Source: Rhizobium sp. Root1220
GTDB lineage: Bacteria > Pseudomonadota > Alphaproteobacteria > Rhizobiales > Rhizobiaceae
Reading direction: 5' to 3'
Assembly: GCF_001426265.1 (NCBI RefSeq)
Contig: NZ_LMDG01000032.1
Coordinates: 117,900 to 181,899 of the forward strand
Length of the DNA: 64,000 nt
In this document: piece after piece, positions 1 to 8,871 of the stretch
Layout: each line of letters begins with the position of its first letter
How positions within the stretch are numbered: position 1 is the stretch's first letter
Position numbers and translations under genes: made by a program
Notes under the pieces: generated by a model
What the model saw: the letters and a program-made list of their open reading frames with translations, nothing else
What the model was told of the DNA's origin: nothing
The model's database searches: none

Positions 1-885
1 GACAGGCTGAAGCTGCACGCCGAGGTAGCCGTGATCGATAGAGCCGCTTTTCTCGAGCTTCGCGATGATCGCCTTCGCTTCGTCGGAGGGTATGGCAAAT
101 CCGACGCCAACGCTGCCGCCGTTCGGCGAATAAATGGCAGTGTTGATACCGACGACCTTTCCGTCGCGGTCCACCAGCGGGCCGCCGGAGTTTCCGTGAT
201 TGATCGGCGCGTCGATCTGAATGAAGTCATCATATGGCCCGCTATGCAGATCGCGGCCGCGTGCCGACACGATACCCGCAGTGACCGTCGTGCCGACACC
301 AAACGGATTGCCGATTGCAAGGATCTGATCGCCTAGCTTAAGAGCGCTCGAGTCGCCCCACGCGAGGGTCGGGAGCAGCTTCGGGGCCTGAACCTTGAGC
401 ACTGCGAGGTCCGACTTCGGATCGGCGCCGACGAGCGTCGCCGGCAGTTCGGTGCCGTCATCCAGGGTAACCCTGATATCGGCTGCGTTGTCGATCACGT
501 GATTGTTCGTCACGATGATGCCACTGGGGTCCACGATGAATCCGGAGCCGAGCGCTTGTGCAACGGGGCCTCGTTCTGGCTTTTGCTGAGCCCCCGGCAT
601 CCCTTGTTGCTCTAAAAATTTCTTGAACTTCTTGTCCATCGGGGAACCATCGTCGGTTGCGCTCACATCGGTTCCCTTCATGGTGGTCACGATCGTCACG
701 ACGGCGGGCTTGTCCGCCTCGACGATCGAAGCAAACGAACCGCCCGAGTCCACGGCTCCCTCGACCTGCGCGGGAGCGGCGAGAACGCGCGAGGGGTTGA
801 TTGTAAAGGGCAGGGAAGCCGCACCGACGATGATGGCTACGCCCACCGCCGCTGTGGCAAGATGTGTGCGATGAATATTCGACAT
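1..885 (-). CDS. Do-like periplasmic serine protease (DegP/HtrA family), C-terminus outside window
   Basis: The first 295 codons of a DegP/HtrA protease lie here and the gene runs off the left edge. An N-terminal hydrophobic signal (about residues 9-26, cleavage probably near AAPA) sends it to the periplasm. The trypsin-like domain carries the catalytic triad H129 (NNHVI), D159 (SDLAV) and S233 (GNSGGP). The PDZ region that should follow is cut off just after the GYLGVQ motif. The start is the ATG at 885, with AAGGA 8 nt upstream. The protein is closely similar, region by region, to the complete protease at 33611-35113, so they are paralogs. A 19-bp promoter-like element lies at 1059-1077, giving a leader of about 170 nt. 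Family role: degradation and chaperoning of misfolded envelope proteins. Confidence 0.93.
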   Translation of the reverse strand, partial: MSNIHRTHLATAAVGVAIIVGAASLPFTINPSRVLAAPAQVEGAVDSGGSFASIVEADKPAVVTIVTTMKGTDVSATDDGSPMDKKFKKFLEQQGMPGAQQKPERGPVAQALGSGFIVDPSGIIVTNNHVIDNAADIRVTLDDGTELPATLVGADPKSDLAVLKVQAPKLLPTLAWGDSSALKLGDQILAIGNPFGVGTTVTAGIVSARGRDLHSGPYDDFIQIDAPINHGNSGGPLVDRDGKVVGINTAIYSPNGGSVGVGFAIPSDEAKAIIAKLEKSGSIDHGYLGVQLQPV

Positions 886-1058
886 GTCGAGGTCCTTGGT
901 TCGTGTGTTTCCGATGGCGGCCCTCATCCCGATTGGCGGAACGCCGCGGCTGCTATGCGCATGAAGGCGCTTCAACTGAAGGAACGCAAACGGACACGTC
1001 CTTGAGTGAATTCAGGGTCTTACCTGCCGCGAATCTACACTTGGGGGAGGGGCTGAGC

Positions 1059-1077
1059 TACCATACGGACGTCTAGG
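1059..1077 (-). promoter_or_regulatory. Shared 19-bp promoter element, copy 1 (protease gene)
   Basis: Reads CCTAGACGTCCGTATGGTA on the minus strand and points to the protease gene starting at 885. TATGGT would be the -10 hexamer, about 175 nt before the start codon. The 886-1226 stretch holds nothing else I can support. Confidence 0.55.
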
Positions 1078-1226
1078 ACAGGCTATATTCAAGCCTTAGA
1101 GCATCACCCCAAATCGAATGGCTTGCTCGCCAAACCCCATGATTGAGCGACCCGGCTAAAGGCTTGACGATGCCGAACGGAGTAGTCGCAATCTAATCGG
1201 GAATGCGGGCCAGTCACTTGGCTGGT

Positions 1227-1955
1227 CTATAGCAGCCGTAGCCGGCACGCGGCGGCAACCGCCTGCATCCGATTGGTGCTGTCCAGCTTGCGGATTGCTG
1301 ACTTCAGGTAGCTGTTGACGGTATGAGCGCTGATGCCGAGGATAATCGCAATTTCCTCGCTGCTTTTGCCAGCCGCGGACCATCTCAGGCATTCGATCTC
1401 TCGTGCCGCCAGAATCTCGCCTGGCGCCGGCCTTCTCTGCATCGCAGAGTAAGCGTCGAGCGCCTTCATGATGTCGTAGACCAGCGTGGCAACTTCCTGA
1501 TCCTCACTTACCTCACGGTCGCCTGACAGGAGGATCAGATAGTGCTTCCGGTCGGCATCGTGGAGGGAAAGGCCGACCGTTCGCTTGAAACCGTTGTCGT
1601 AAAATATGCCCAGGAGCTCGCTCTTCAATCCATCATCTCTCGCTCTGGCGAAGAGAAGGTTTCCGGCGGCTATTGGAAGAATGGTGTTCTTAAGGCGCGA
1701 TACTATCCGGCTTTCACGGAAAATGTCGGTGGACTCGTACTTCCGCAGGAGCTCGGACGGCCAGTTGCTGACGATCAGATTCTCGAGGAGGCCTACCTTG
1801 TCGGCTTCGGGGAAGAATCCCGCCATGTAAAACTGCAGGCCGTGTTGGGCTGCTATGGCTTCCAAGGCAGACCGGAAGAACGCAAGGCGTGATTCCGCAC
1901 TGACTGGTGTCACCTCGTTCGCCGGGCGAGCATCACGTCTGACATGATCGGTCAT
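1227..1955 (-). CDS. LuxR-family transcriptional regulator (LuxR solo)
   Basis: 242 aa. The N-terminal about 160 residues resemble an autoinducer-binding domain; a W (in SNWPSELL), a Y (RKYES) and a following D match parts of the acyl-homoserine-lactone pocket pattern, but the usual D-P pair is D-I here, so the ligand may differ. The C-terminal about 60 residues are a LuxR/GerE helix-turn-helix (EIECLRWSAAGKSSEEIA then ISAHTVNSYLKSAIRKL). No luxI-type synthase is in the window, so it is a solo: it may answer to foreign or distant signals, or to none. The Shine-Dalgarno before the ATG at 1955 is weak. No copy of the island promoter element was found upstream. Confidence 0.85.
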   Translation of the reverse strand: MTDHVRRDARPANEVTPVSAESRLAFFRSALEAIAAQHGLQFYMAGFFPEADKVGLLENLIVSNWPSELLRKYESTDIFRESRIVSRLKNTILPIAAGNLLFARARDDGLKSELLGIFYDNGFKRTVGLSLHDADRKHYLILLSGDREVSEDQEVATLVYDIMKALDAYSAMQRRPAPGEILAAREIECLRWSAAGKSSEEIAIILGISAHTVNSYLKSAIRKLDSTNRMQAVAAACRLRLL

Positions 1956-2015
1956 CGCGAAACTCGCTTACGAAACGATGAACTCTGACTGGGATGCGGT
2001 ACAAAGGGAGTGCAC

Positions 2016-2222
2016 CTAGCTTGTAACCGGCTTGCCGGTTTTGCATTCGCCGGAGATAACTGGAGCGGACAGCGACCGGTCATCGATGGTTCGCATCTGG
2101 TCGTCGCGCGTGAGTTCGCATTTGAACGTATAGGTTCGTCTCGAAAGGAGGCTGAGCACGCTCACCTTTACGTGTACACAATTCTTTCGTTCAACCAGGG
2201 AAACGTTTTGGAAAGTGAACAT
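2016..2222 (-). CDS. Small protein, unnamed family with TYT(F/I)(K/R)CxLTxD motif
   Basis: 68 aa, product unknown. I chose the ATG at 2222 because GAGG sits 5 nt upstream. Longer in-frame starts at 2258, 2279 and 2288 have poor ribosome sites, and the ATG at 2288 lies inside the putative -10 hexamer of the promoter element at 2283-2301, so it cannot be transcribed from that promoter. The protein aligns without gaps over its first 40 residues with the small protein at 26657-26869: both start MFxF, have S8, and share T30-Y31-T32, C35, L37-T38 and D40. No signal peptide or membrane segment is visible. A single conserved cysteine suggests redox, metal or disulfide chemistry, but this is inference only. 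Confidence 0.6.
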   Translation of the reverse strand: MFTFQNVSLVERKNCVHVKVSVLSLLSRRTYTFKCELTRDDQMRTIDDRSLSAPVISGECKTGKPVTS

Positions 2223-2282
2223 CGGATCCTCGATTTCGACAACTTTTCGATGGGTCATCTTACCGCGCCAGGGTCCCATCGG

Positions 2283-2301
2283 AATCATACGTTGGTCTAG
2301 G
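2283..2301 (-). promoter_or_regulatory. Shared 19-bp promoter element, copy 2 (small protein)
   Basis: Reads CCTAGACCAACGTATGATT on the minus strand, one of the closest copies to consensus. The putative -10 TATGAT is 62 nt before the start codon at 2222. Confidence 0.65.
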
Positions 2302-2457
2302 AACGTCGATGCCTTTGAGCAGCTTCTTCGACATAGGGCCCACCGAAGAGGTGCGGCGGCCCTCCAATGACTTGCTGCGCATCGATTGTTCGATTGTATC
2401 GAACGACAGCGTCTCGGGATCGAGAGGCCCGATGTCGAGTGCTGGATATCCGCGGTG

Positions 2458-2841
2458 CTAAATCGGATCAGCTTGAACGTCGAGTGCCGACGCCAAACAG
2501 TCCAGAAGGGTATCAATATCCACCGGCTTGCCAAGGAATGCAAAAGCGCCACCGTCCATCGCCGCCGCGCGTGTTCGCTCGTCACGATAAGAGGTCATGA
2601 AGATCATGGGAGGGCGCTGCGGCTCCTTGTTGAGTTCAGTCTGGAGCTCGATGCCGCTCAGACCCGGCATCTTCACATCGACAAGCATGCAGTCGAAAGC
2701 CGAGCGGCGATCATAGCTCAGAAACTCCTCGGCTGAAGCGAACAATTTGCTCTGGTAGCCGCAGGAATGAACCAGGTCATCCAGGGCTTCTCGGATCGCC
2801 TCGTCGTCGTCGATGATGGCAATGGTGGATGTATGGGGCAA
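2458..2841 (-). CDS. Receiver-only response regulator (CheY/FixJ-N type)
   Basis: 127 aa made of one receiver domain and no output domain. Acidic residues D11-D13, phosphoacceptor D55 (LVDVKMPG), T83 (FMTS) and K105 (GKP) are all present, so it should be phosphorylatable. Single-domain receivers act by protein contact or as phosphate sinks. It sits directly downstream of the FixJ-like regulator and its kinase, in the same direction, but has its own copy of the shared promoter element at 2913-2931, 72 nt upstream. The likely partner is the kinase at 3576-5159, which could split phosphate between this protein and the FixJ-like regulator. Confidence 0.88.
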   Translation of the reverse strand: MPHTSTIAIIDDDEAIREALDDLVHSCGYQSKLFASAEEFLSYDRRSAFDCMLVDVKMPGLSGIELQTELNKEPQRPPMIFMTSYRDERTRAAAMDGGAFAFLGKPVDIDTLLDCLASALDVQADPI

Positions 2842-2912
2842 GAGAATGTGACCTTACAGAAGTTCTTTAGCGCGATTGCCTAACTAATATGCGCCTACTC
2901 AAACGAGAATAA

Positions 2913-2931
2913 TACCATACAGGAGTGTAGG
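2913..2931 (-). promoter_or_regulatory. Shared 19-bp promoter element, copy 3 (receiver gene)
   Basis: Reads CCTACACTCCTGTATGGTA on the minus strand. It lies in the gap just after the stop codon of the FixJ-like gene and 73 nt before the receiver start codon, which argues for independent transcription of the receiver. Confidence 0.55.
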
Positions 2932-2932
2932 T

Positions 2933-3583
2933 TTACGATCGGCTTTTCAAAAGTTCGACCTTGCGAACCAGGTCGGCAACGGACCGGACCTGCATCTTTC
3001 GCATGACGTTGCCGCGATGAAGCTTGACGGTAATCTCACTGATGCCGAGTTCAAATGCGATCTGCTTGTTCATCATTCCCTTGGTCACCGAACCCATGAC
3101 GTCGAGTTCGCGAGGCGTGAGCGTTTCAACCAGCGAGGCAACCGCCTCGGACTCAGCCGACTGACGACGCCTGACGCCGTCCCTTTCGATGGCAGCCAAT
3201 ACAGCGTCGAGAATGTCCTGATCACGAAACGGCTTTGTCAGGAAATCGACAGCGCCGGCCTTCATCGCCCGCACGCTCATCGGCACGTCGCCAAAGCCGG
3301 TCATGAACACGATCGGCATCCGGCTTCCCATGCGTTCCAGTTGTTCCTGAAAGTCGAGCCCGTTTACCCCGGGGAGGCGGACGTCGAGGAGGATGCAACC
3401 GGGTCGCGTCAGGTTTGCCGATTCAAGGAAGGCCGAGGCGCTTTCAAAACCGGCCGCCTCCAGCTTCATCGATAGAAACAGATCGAGAAGAGACTCTCTC
3501 ATCGAGAGGTCGTCATCCACGACAAAGACGATGGGGCTGCCGTTTGCGTCGGCTTTCTGTGGCGCGTTTCTAGCGTTATTCAT
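2933..3583 (-). CDS. FixJ-like two-component response regulator
   Basis: 216 aa. Receiver domain at about residues 17-135 with D23-D25, phosphoacceptor D67 (LLDVRLPG), T95 and K117 (TKP), followed by a LuxR/FixJ helix-turn-helix at about 150-216 (LTPRELDVMGSVTKGMMNKQ, then the ISEITVKLHR recognition helix). The ATG at 3583 overlaps the stop codon of the kinase gene by 8 nt, which indicates translational coupling and makes the pair a cognate system. An in-frame start further upstream would sit inside the kinase and is rejected. This is the best local candidate for the activator that recognises the shared promoter element, but it could instead be the NarL-type regulator at 18075. Confidence 0.92.
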   Translation of the reverse strand: MNNARNAPQKADANGSPIVFVVDDDLSMRESLLDLFLSMKLEAAGFESASAFLESANLTRPGCILLDVRLPGVNGLDFQEQLERMGSRMPIVFMTGFGDVPMSVRAMKAGAVDFLTKPFRDQDILDAVLAAIERDGVRRRQSAESEAVASLVETLTPRELDVMGSVTKGMMNKQIAFELGISEITVKLHRGNVMRKMQVRSVADLVRKVELLKSRS

Positions 3584-5159
3584 GCCTGTCCTCGACCGGT
3601 AATGTGATTTCAAAGACGGCGCCACCCGCCGGGTGATTGAAGCCGTCAAGTCGGCCGCCGCGATGCTCAAGCGTACTGCGGCAAATTGAAAGCCCCATCC
3701 CCATGCCCGAGCTTTTCGTTGTGTAGAACGGCGCAAATAGCTTCCCGGCGGCTTCATCGCTTATACCGGGACCACTATCCCTTATCGAAAGGCTGACCTT
3801 GTCGGATTCCAAGGGTTGGATACCCACCGTTATCCGTCGAATGGCGCAGTTTGCACCATTTATCGCCTGGATCGCGTTCGTCATCAGATTGATCATCACC
3901 TGTTGCAGTTCGATCCTAACACCTTTGACCAACGGAACGTTAGCGCTCAGAACAACATCGACGAGGATCGCGTCCCGCTGCAGGTCCTGTTCCATCAACG
4001 CCCGGGTTTCGTGAACCAGGGCATAGAGATCGATCCACTCGGCCTTGCTTTCCTTCTGGGAGAGCAGGTTTCGCGTATTCTGGATGATCTCGCTCGCGCG
4101 CTGACTGTCTCGGATAATCCGCTCGGCGGAACGACTGACCGCCGTTAGATCCGGAGGATCGCGATCAAGCCAGCGGAGCAGGGTCTGCGCATTGACGACG
4201 ATCGCACCCAGCGGCTGATTGAGCTCGTGCGCCAACGATGCTGAGAGCGCGCCCACGGTTGCTGCCTTGGAGGCTTTTGTCAGTTCCGCCCGGGCTTCGT
4301 CCAGCGCCATCTGAGTCAACTCGCGTTGCGTGATGTCGACCATACCCACGACGACCCTGTTGAAGGCCGCGGGGTCTTCGGGGAAGCTTACACTAAGCAA
4401 CACCAGCTTGGTCTCGCCGCTTTCCGTGGTTACGTTTCCTCGGCCTTCGAAATAAGTCTGTTCGTTGAAGATCGCATCCATGAGATTGAGAAAGGCAAGA
4501 TCGCCTGACGCGATATACCGAGCCATTGAGCCAGGGCTCCCATCGGCAGACAAGGGCCCGAGGAGTTCCACCGCTGCCTCGTTCGCTGCCACCGTGCGCA
4601 CGAGATTGATGCAGCGATCAATCACCTCCGGATGGTTGTGCGCATGCTGCCTGAGGTCCGAAATGCCGGTGCCCTTGAGCTCCATGAGAAAGGAACGCAC
4701 CTGAGAATAATCACGTTCCCACAATGCCACACGCGCGCGATCGAAAATCGAACGGTATCGCGCCTCGCTGTCGCGAATGGCAGCGTTTTTCGCGAGCAGC
4801 TCTGAACGGAACATCTCGTTTCGCAGCAACAGGGCCATCGTGATGGCTAGGGCAGAAAGGGAGACTGCAAGACGCAGAAATGTTTGCAGGTCGGTATCGG
4901 GGCCGTGAGTGAGGACGTAGGACGCGACAGCAAGGGCTATACACACGGCAACTGTCAGAAACAGCCCCGCACGCGTCACTATTTCCGATGCGAGCAGGAG
5001 TACGATCACGTAGAGAACGGCAATTGCCCCCTCGATTTCCGTGAACGTGTCGATATAGAAAACGATTGCGCCCAGCGCGACTGCAATCAGCCCGACAGCA
5101 GCACTGTGCCCGACACCGCCTCGATGATTAAACACAATGCCGGTTCGCTCGGTGGTCAT
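3576..5159 (-). CDS. FixL-like sensor histidine kinase, membrane bound
   Basis: 527 aa. Four hydrophobic segments (about residues 20-37, 44-62, 64-83 and 94-112) anchor it in the inner membrane with little periplasmic sequence. A PAS-like region follows (about 130-280), then a dimerisation and phosphoacceptor domain with H311 (LAHELNQPLGAI) and a HATPase domain (N box NLMTNAIQAI, G1 DSGPGIS, G2 GMGMGLSIC). I see no haem-ligand pattern typical of oxygen-sensing FixL, so the signal is unknown. It is followed by the FixJ-like regulator with an 8-nt overlap. A shared promoter element lies at 5217-5235, 59 nt before the start, consistent with autoregulation. Confidence 0.92.
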   Translation of the reverse strand: MTTERTGIVFNHRGGVGHSAAVGLIAVALGAIVFYIDTFTEIEGAIAVLYVIVLLLASEIVTRAGLFLTVAVCIALAVASYVLTHGPDTDLQTFLRLAVSLSALAITMALLLRNEMFRSELLAKNAAIRDSEARYRSIFDRARVALWERDYSQVRSFLMELKGTGISDLRQHAHNHPEVIDRCINLVRTVAANEAAVELLGPLSADGSPGSMARYIASGDLAFLNLMDAIFNEQTYFEGRGNVTTESGETKLVLLSVSFPEDPAAFNRVVVGMVDITQRELTQMALDEARAELTKASKAATVGALSASLAHELNQPLGAIVVNAQTLLRWLDRDPPDLTAVSRSAERIIRDSQRASEIIQNTRNLLSQKESKAEWIDLYALVHETRALMEQDLQRDAILVDVVLSANVPLVKGVRIELQQVMINLMTNAIQAINGANCAIRRITVGIQPLESDKVSLSIRDSGPGISDEAAGKLFAPFYTTKSSGMGMGLSICRSTLEHRGGRLDGFNHPAGGAVFEITLPVEDRHE

Positions 5160-5216
5160 TACTCGTTCCCAGTATTCCCCGGCACGAATGATAGCGCGCG
5201 AGGTTGCATGATTCTA

Positions 5217-5235
5217 ACCTATACATAGGTGTGGG
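5217..5235 (-). promoter_or_regulatory. Shared 19-bp promoter element, copy 4 (sensor kinase)
   Basis: Reads CCCACACCTATGTATAGGT on the minus strand, with the putative -10 TATAGG 59 nt before the kinase start codon. Confidence 0.55.
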
Positions 5236-5387
5236 TCGTGCAAGACGGTTGTGTCGCGGCGGTTGAGCAACTTGGCGGCTGGGATAATCGAAGGTCGATA
5301 GATACATGCCGCTGTTCCATGAGCAGGAGGGATGCCGGATGAACACGCAGCGCGGCTGCGCCCAAGTCATCCGGCGGGAAGTTTTTC

Positions 5388-6242
5388 TCAAGAACGTCCT
5401 TCGTGGCTGACCCCGGTCTTCGGGTGCTCCGCGTTGCGCGTCGTGGCCGCGACGGGAGCCTTGGAGTAGGACACGTGTCCGATGCCCTCGTCCTGTATCC
5501 AGTAGCCCATGGCCATCATGACTGTCCCGCCGACAAGGTTACCGAGAGTAACCCAGACAAGGTTGTTGAGCGCGCCGGCGTAGGTGACGGAGGCCGGGTG
5601 ATCGCCCATCAGCGCCATCGAAAAGGTGAACATGTTGGCAACGGAATGTTCGTAGCCAGCAGCAATGAAGATTGTTATCGGCCAGAAGATCAGCATTATC
5701 TTGGCGGCGGCGTTGTCGGTGCGCGCGCACATCCAGATCGCCAGGCAGACGAGCCAATTGCAAAGCACCCCGCGCGCAAACAGCTGGAGTGCCGGTGCGG
5801 ACATCTTGGCGGTCACGACGGAGAAGAACTCTTCGCGGCCATCTCCAAGAAGCACGCCGCCACCGGCCATGTGAAAGATTGCTGCAAGGACAATCGCTCC
5901 GACCAGGTTGCCGAGCCAGGTGGTCGCCCATACCGATAACATTTCGCCGATGGTGGCCTTTCGGCTGAAAACGGCGAACGGCATGTACATGGCAGTGCCG
6001 GTGAAGAGCTCAGACCCGGCAAAGATCACTATGGTCAGCGCGGACGCGAAAACGGAACCCATGATAAGGTGAGCCCACGCGGGATCCGCGTGGGCTCCCA
6101 CCGTGAACATGAGGATATCGCCAAATCCGATATAGGCGCCAGCCATGGCCGCGCCAACCAGAAACGAGACCAGGTTGGTCTTGACCATGACGGCCTTGTG
6201 GGCCCCTGCATCAGCAAAGTTCTCGATCGTTTCCCGGTACAT
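5388..6242 (-). CDS. Formate/nitrite transporter (FNT) family channel
   Basis: 284 aa, near the usual FNT length. Six membrane segments are visible, with family motifs including the GAxMAGAYIGFGD stretch near residue 32, the FAGSELFTGT segment of the second helix, and a re-entrant AGYEHSVANMF motif in the second half. FNT channels pass small monovalent anions (formate, nitrite, acetate, lactate) across the inner membrane. The start is the ATG at 6242, with GAGGA about 8 nt upstream; the longer open frame is non-coding. The neighbouring FdhF/YdeP-type oxidoreductase and the same promoter element on both genes favour formate or a similar acid, but the FocA/NirC choice cannot be made from sequence alone. 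Confidence 0.88.
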   Translation of the reverse strand: MYRETIENFADAGAHKAVMVKTNLVSFLVGAAMAGAYIGFGDILMFTVGAHADPAWAHLIMGSVFASALTIVIFAGSELFTGTAMYMPFAVFSRKATIGEMLSVWATTWLGNLVGAIVLAAIFHMAGGGVLLGDGREEFFSVVTAKMSAPALQLFARGVLCNWLVCLAIWMCARTDNAAAKIMLIFWPITIFIAAGYEHSVANMFTFSMALMGDHPASVTYAGALNNLVWVTLGNLVGGTVMMAMGYWIQDEGIGHVSYSKAPVAATTRNAEHPKTGVSHEGRS

Positions 6243-6300
6243 CAGATGTCCTCGTGTTTGACTTGATGCAGCGAGAGTAGATCCTCCCACCTGAGGGATG

Positions 6301-6319
6301 AATCATACCTACGTCTAGG
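6301..6319 (-). promoter_or_regulatory. Shared 19-bp promoter element, copy 5 (FNT channel)
   Basis: Reads CCTAGACGTAGGTATGATT on the minus strand. It is a strong copy, with TATGAT 60 nt before the channel start codon, in the 173-bp gap after the oxidoreductase gene. Confidence 0.65.
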
Positions 6320-6415
6320 TCCGTTCCTATGAAGGTCGGGAGAAATCCGCACGATGCAATACGCGCCCGGCCTGCGCCGGACGCGTATTGCATTATTGCC
6401 TGGTGGATGCGGGCG

Positions 6416-8719
6416 CTACCCCTGGTTTGCGGCGACTTTCACCGGTATGCCCTTGTAGGCGGGCGTTCCAGACACCTTGTCGTAGTCGTCACGGGCAACG
6501 AGCACATTCATCTCCGGATAATAGCCGGCGACTGATCCCCGCGGAATGTTATAGGCTACCGCGGTAAGACCACGCGTCGAGCGTTGGCCCTGTTCACCGG
6601 TTTGCATAGATACGACATCAATGCGGTCGCCGTCGGCGAGGCCGCGGGCCGCCAGATCATCCTTGTTCATGAAGATGATGTCGCGGCGTCCGAACACACC
6701 GCGATAGCGGTCGTCGAGACTATAGACCGTTGTGTTGTATTGTTCATGGCTGCGTATGGTTGTCAGGACTAGGGTCTCGGGATCCAGCAGCCGCGGGTCT
6801 TCATCCAGGCCAGCGCCGACAAGGAAATTTGCCTTCCCGCTCTTGGTCTTCCAGCTCCTGTAGGACGCCGGCACGTCAAGCCTGAAACCGCCCGGAACGC
6901 GGACGCGCGTGTTGAAATCATAGAAATCGGGAAAAACCTGCTCGAGCTTGTCTCGGATCCGGTCATAGCTCGCGATCATGCCGTCCCAGTCGATGCCGTA
7001 TTTGTCGAGCAACGTTGCCTTCGCGATCCCCGCGATGATTGCCGGCTCGGACTTCAGCATGTCGCTCGGCGGTTTGAGGAATCCTCTCGATGCATGAACC
7101 ATCGACATCGAGTCTTCGACAGTCACCGCCTGTGGTCCGAGGGCCTGCGTATCCAGGTCCGTTCGGCCAAGGCAGGGCAGGACGATCGACGTCTTTGCGG
7201 TGAGCAGGTGAGATCTGTTCAGTTTGGTCGCAATATGAACGGCAAGATCGAGCTTCCGCATGCCCGCAAACGTCCTGTCGGAATCTGACATCGCAACCGC
7301 GAGGTTCCCGCCCAGGCAGATGAGCGCCTTTGATTCACCGGCGCAGATGGCATCGATTGCCTCAACCGCGTTGTGACCCTTGTCCTGTCGGGGTCGGAAA
7401 CCGAACGCCCTTTCCATCCCCTCAATCAGCGCATCGTTGGGGATCTCGGTAATGCCGACGGTTCGGTCACCCTGAACGTTGCTGTGACCTCGTATCGGCG
7501 CGATGCCGGCACCCTCTCTTCCCAGGTTTCCTCGAAGCATCAGCAGGTTGGCGATCTGCTGAACGTTTGCAGTGCCCCTGGCGTGCTGGGTGATACCCAT
7601 TCCGTAGCAGAGGATGACGTTCTTGGCGTTCAGATAAACGTCAACCGCGCTCTCCAATGCTTCCTTCGACAAACCGGAATGCCGCAGGATGCTGTCCCAG
7701 TTCGTCTGCTCGACATCTTGACGCAACGCGTCGATGCCGTCGGTATGTTCGTTGATGAAAGTGCGATCGAGCACGCCAATTCCGCCGGCAGCGATGTCTG
7801 CAGCGTCGCGCTCGAAAATCAGTTTCATCATCCCCTTCAACGCCGCCAGATCACCGCCGGTGCGGACCTGATGGTACGCGGAAGCGATGGGCGTCGACGA
7901 GAATGTGGCCATTTCAATCGGGTTCTGCGGAGCGGCGAACTTTTCCAGTGCGCGTTCCTTCAAGGGATTGAAGACGACAATCGGACAGCCACGACGGGCA
8001 GCCTCATGCAGCGTCGTCATCATCCGTGGATGATTGGTTCCGGGATTGTGCCCAAAGCTGAAGATTGCGTCGGCATGGTCGAAGTCTTCGAGGGTGACGG
8101 TCCCCTTGCCGACACCGATTGATTGCGGCAACCCGACACTGGTTGCTTCGTGGCACATGTTCGAGCAATCCGGAAAGTTGTTGGTCCCGAAGGCACGTAC
8201 GAACAGCTGGTAGAGGAATGCCGCTTCGTTGGAAGCGCGACCGGAGGTGTAAAACTCGGCTTCGTCTGGACTGGAGAGCTTGTTCAGTTCCTTGCCAATC
8301 AAGGCAAAGGCATCGCTCCATTCGATCGTCTCGTAGCGATCGCGAGCGTGATTATAGATCATTGGATGCGTAAGCCGGCCTTGGTCCTCCAGCTTGTGGT
8401 CGGTCCATGTCCACAGATCGGAGACCGTATTGGCATCGAAGAACGAGGGATTGACGCGTCTCGCGGTCGATTCCCAAGTAATTGCCTTTGCGCCGTTCTC
8501 GCAGAACTCGAACGACGATGTGTGTTTCGGGTCCGGCCAGGCGCATCCCGGGCAATCGAAGCCCTCGGGTTGATTGGCCTTCAGAAGGGTTGCGGCACCT
8601 TGGACAATGACTTGCTGGTGCGCCAAAGTTTTGGCAACTGCGCGCAACGCTCCCCATCCACCTGCCGGCTCGTCATAGGTTTCGATTCCGTCCGGGCGCT
8701 TGGTTGTCATATCGCTCAT
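6416..8719 (-). CDS. FdhF/YdeP-family molybdopterin oxidoreductase
   Basis: 767 aa, close to E. coli YdeP (about 760). The N-terminus has a C-x2-C pair (FDCPGCAWP) near residue 55 and a further C in FEFCENGAK. The molybdopterin-binding core shows SFGHNPGTNHPR, VVFNPLKE and GNLGREGAGIAPIRGHSNVQG, and the C-terminal dinucleotide-binding domain follows (TIRSHEQYNT). This family is related to formate dehydrogenase H, but its true substrate is unsettled; E. coli YdeP is linked to acid resistance. The ATG at 8719 fits the family length and has GAGAAGG 9 nt upstream. A promoter element sits at 8767-8785. Its stop is 174 bp from the FNT channel gene, with which it likely works. Confidence 0.9.
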   Translation of the reverse strand: MSDMTTKRPDGIETYDEPAGGWGALRAVAKTLAHQQVIVQGAATLLKANQPEGFDCPGCAWPDPKHTSSFEFCENGAKAITWESTARRVNPSFFDANTVSDLWTWTDHKLEDQGRLTHPMIYNHARDRYETIEWSDAFALIGKELNKLSSPDEAEFYTSGRASNEAAFLYQLFVRAFGTNNFPDCSNMCHEATSVGLPQSIGVGKGTVTLEDFDHADAIFSFGHNPGTNHPRMMTTLHEAARRGCPIVVFNPLKERALEKFAAPQNPIEMATFSSTPIASAYHQVRTGGDLAALKGMMKLIFERDAADIAAGGIGVLDRTFINEHTDGIDALRQDVEQTNWDSILRHSGLSKEALESAVDVYLNAKNVILCYGMGITQHARGTANVQQIANLLMLRGNLGREGAGIAPIRGHSNVQGDRTVGITEIPNDALIEGMERAFGFRPRQDKGHNAVEAIDAICAGESKALICLGGNLAVAMSDSDRTFAGMRKLDLAVHIATKLNRSHLLTAKTSIVLPCLGRTDLDTQALGPQAVTVEDSMSMVHASRGFLKPPSDMLKSEPAIIAGIAKATLLDKYGIDWDGMIASYDRIRDKLEQVFPDFYDFNTRVRVPGGFRLDVPASYRSWKTKSGKANFLVGAGLDEDPRLLDPETLVLTTIRSHEQYNTTVYSLDDRYRGVFGRRDIIFMNKDDLAARGLADGDRIDVVSMQTGEQGQRSTRGLTAVAYNIPRGSVAGYYPEMNVLVARDDYDKVSGTPAYKGIPVKVAANQG

Positions 8720-8766
8720 CCTTGTGAACCTTCTCAAGCACGGTAACAGCTGCAATTGAGAAGCGA

Positions 8767-8785
8767 AACTATACGCGGGCATAGG
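8767..8785 (-). promoter_or_regulatory. Shared 19-bp promoter element, copy 6 (oxidoreductase)
   Basis: Reads CCTATGCCCGCGTATAGTT on the minus strand, with TATAGT 49 nt before the start codon at 8719. It is one of the more divergent copies in the middle positions. Confidence 0.5.
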
Positions 8786-8871
8786 TCGTGGCACTGACTT
8801 CCCAGTTTTCCTGCTGCCGGATTTAATTGTTGCCCCGCCCAGTTGATCGGCGCTGCTGTATCATTGTCGTC

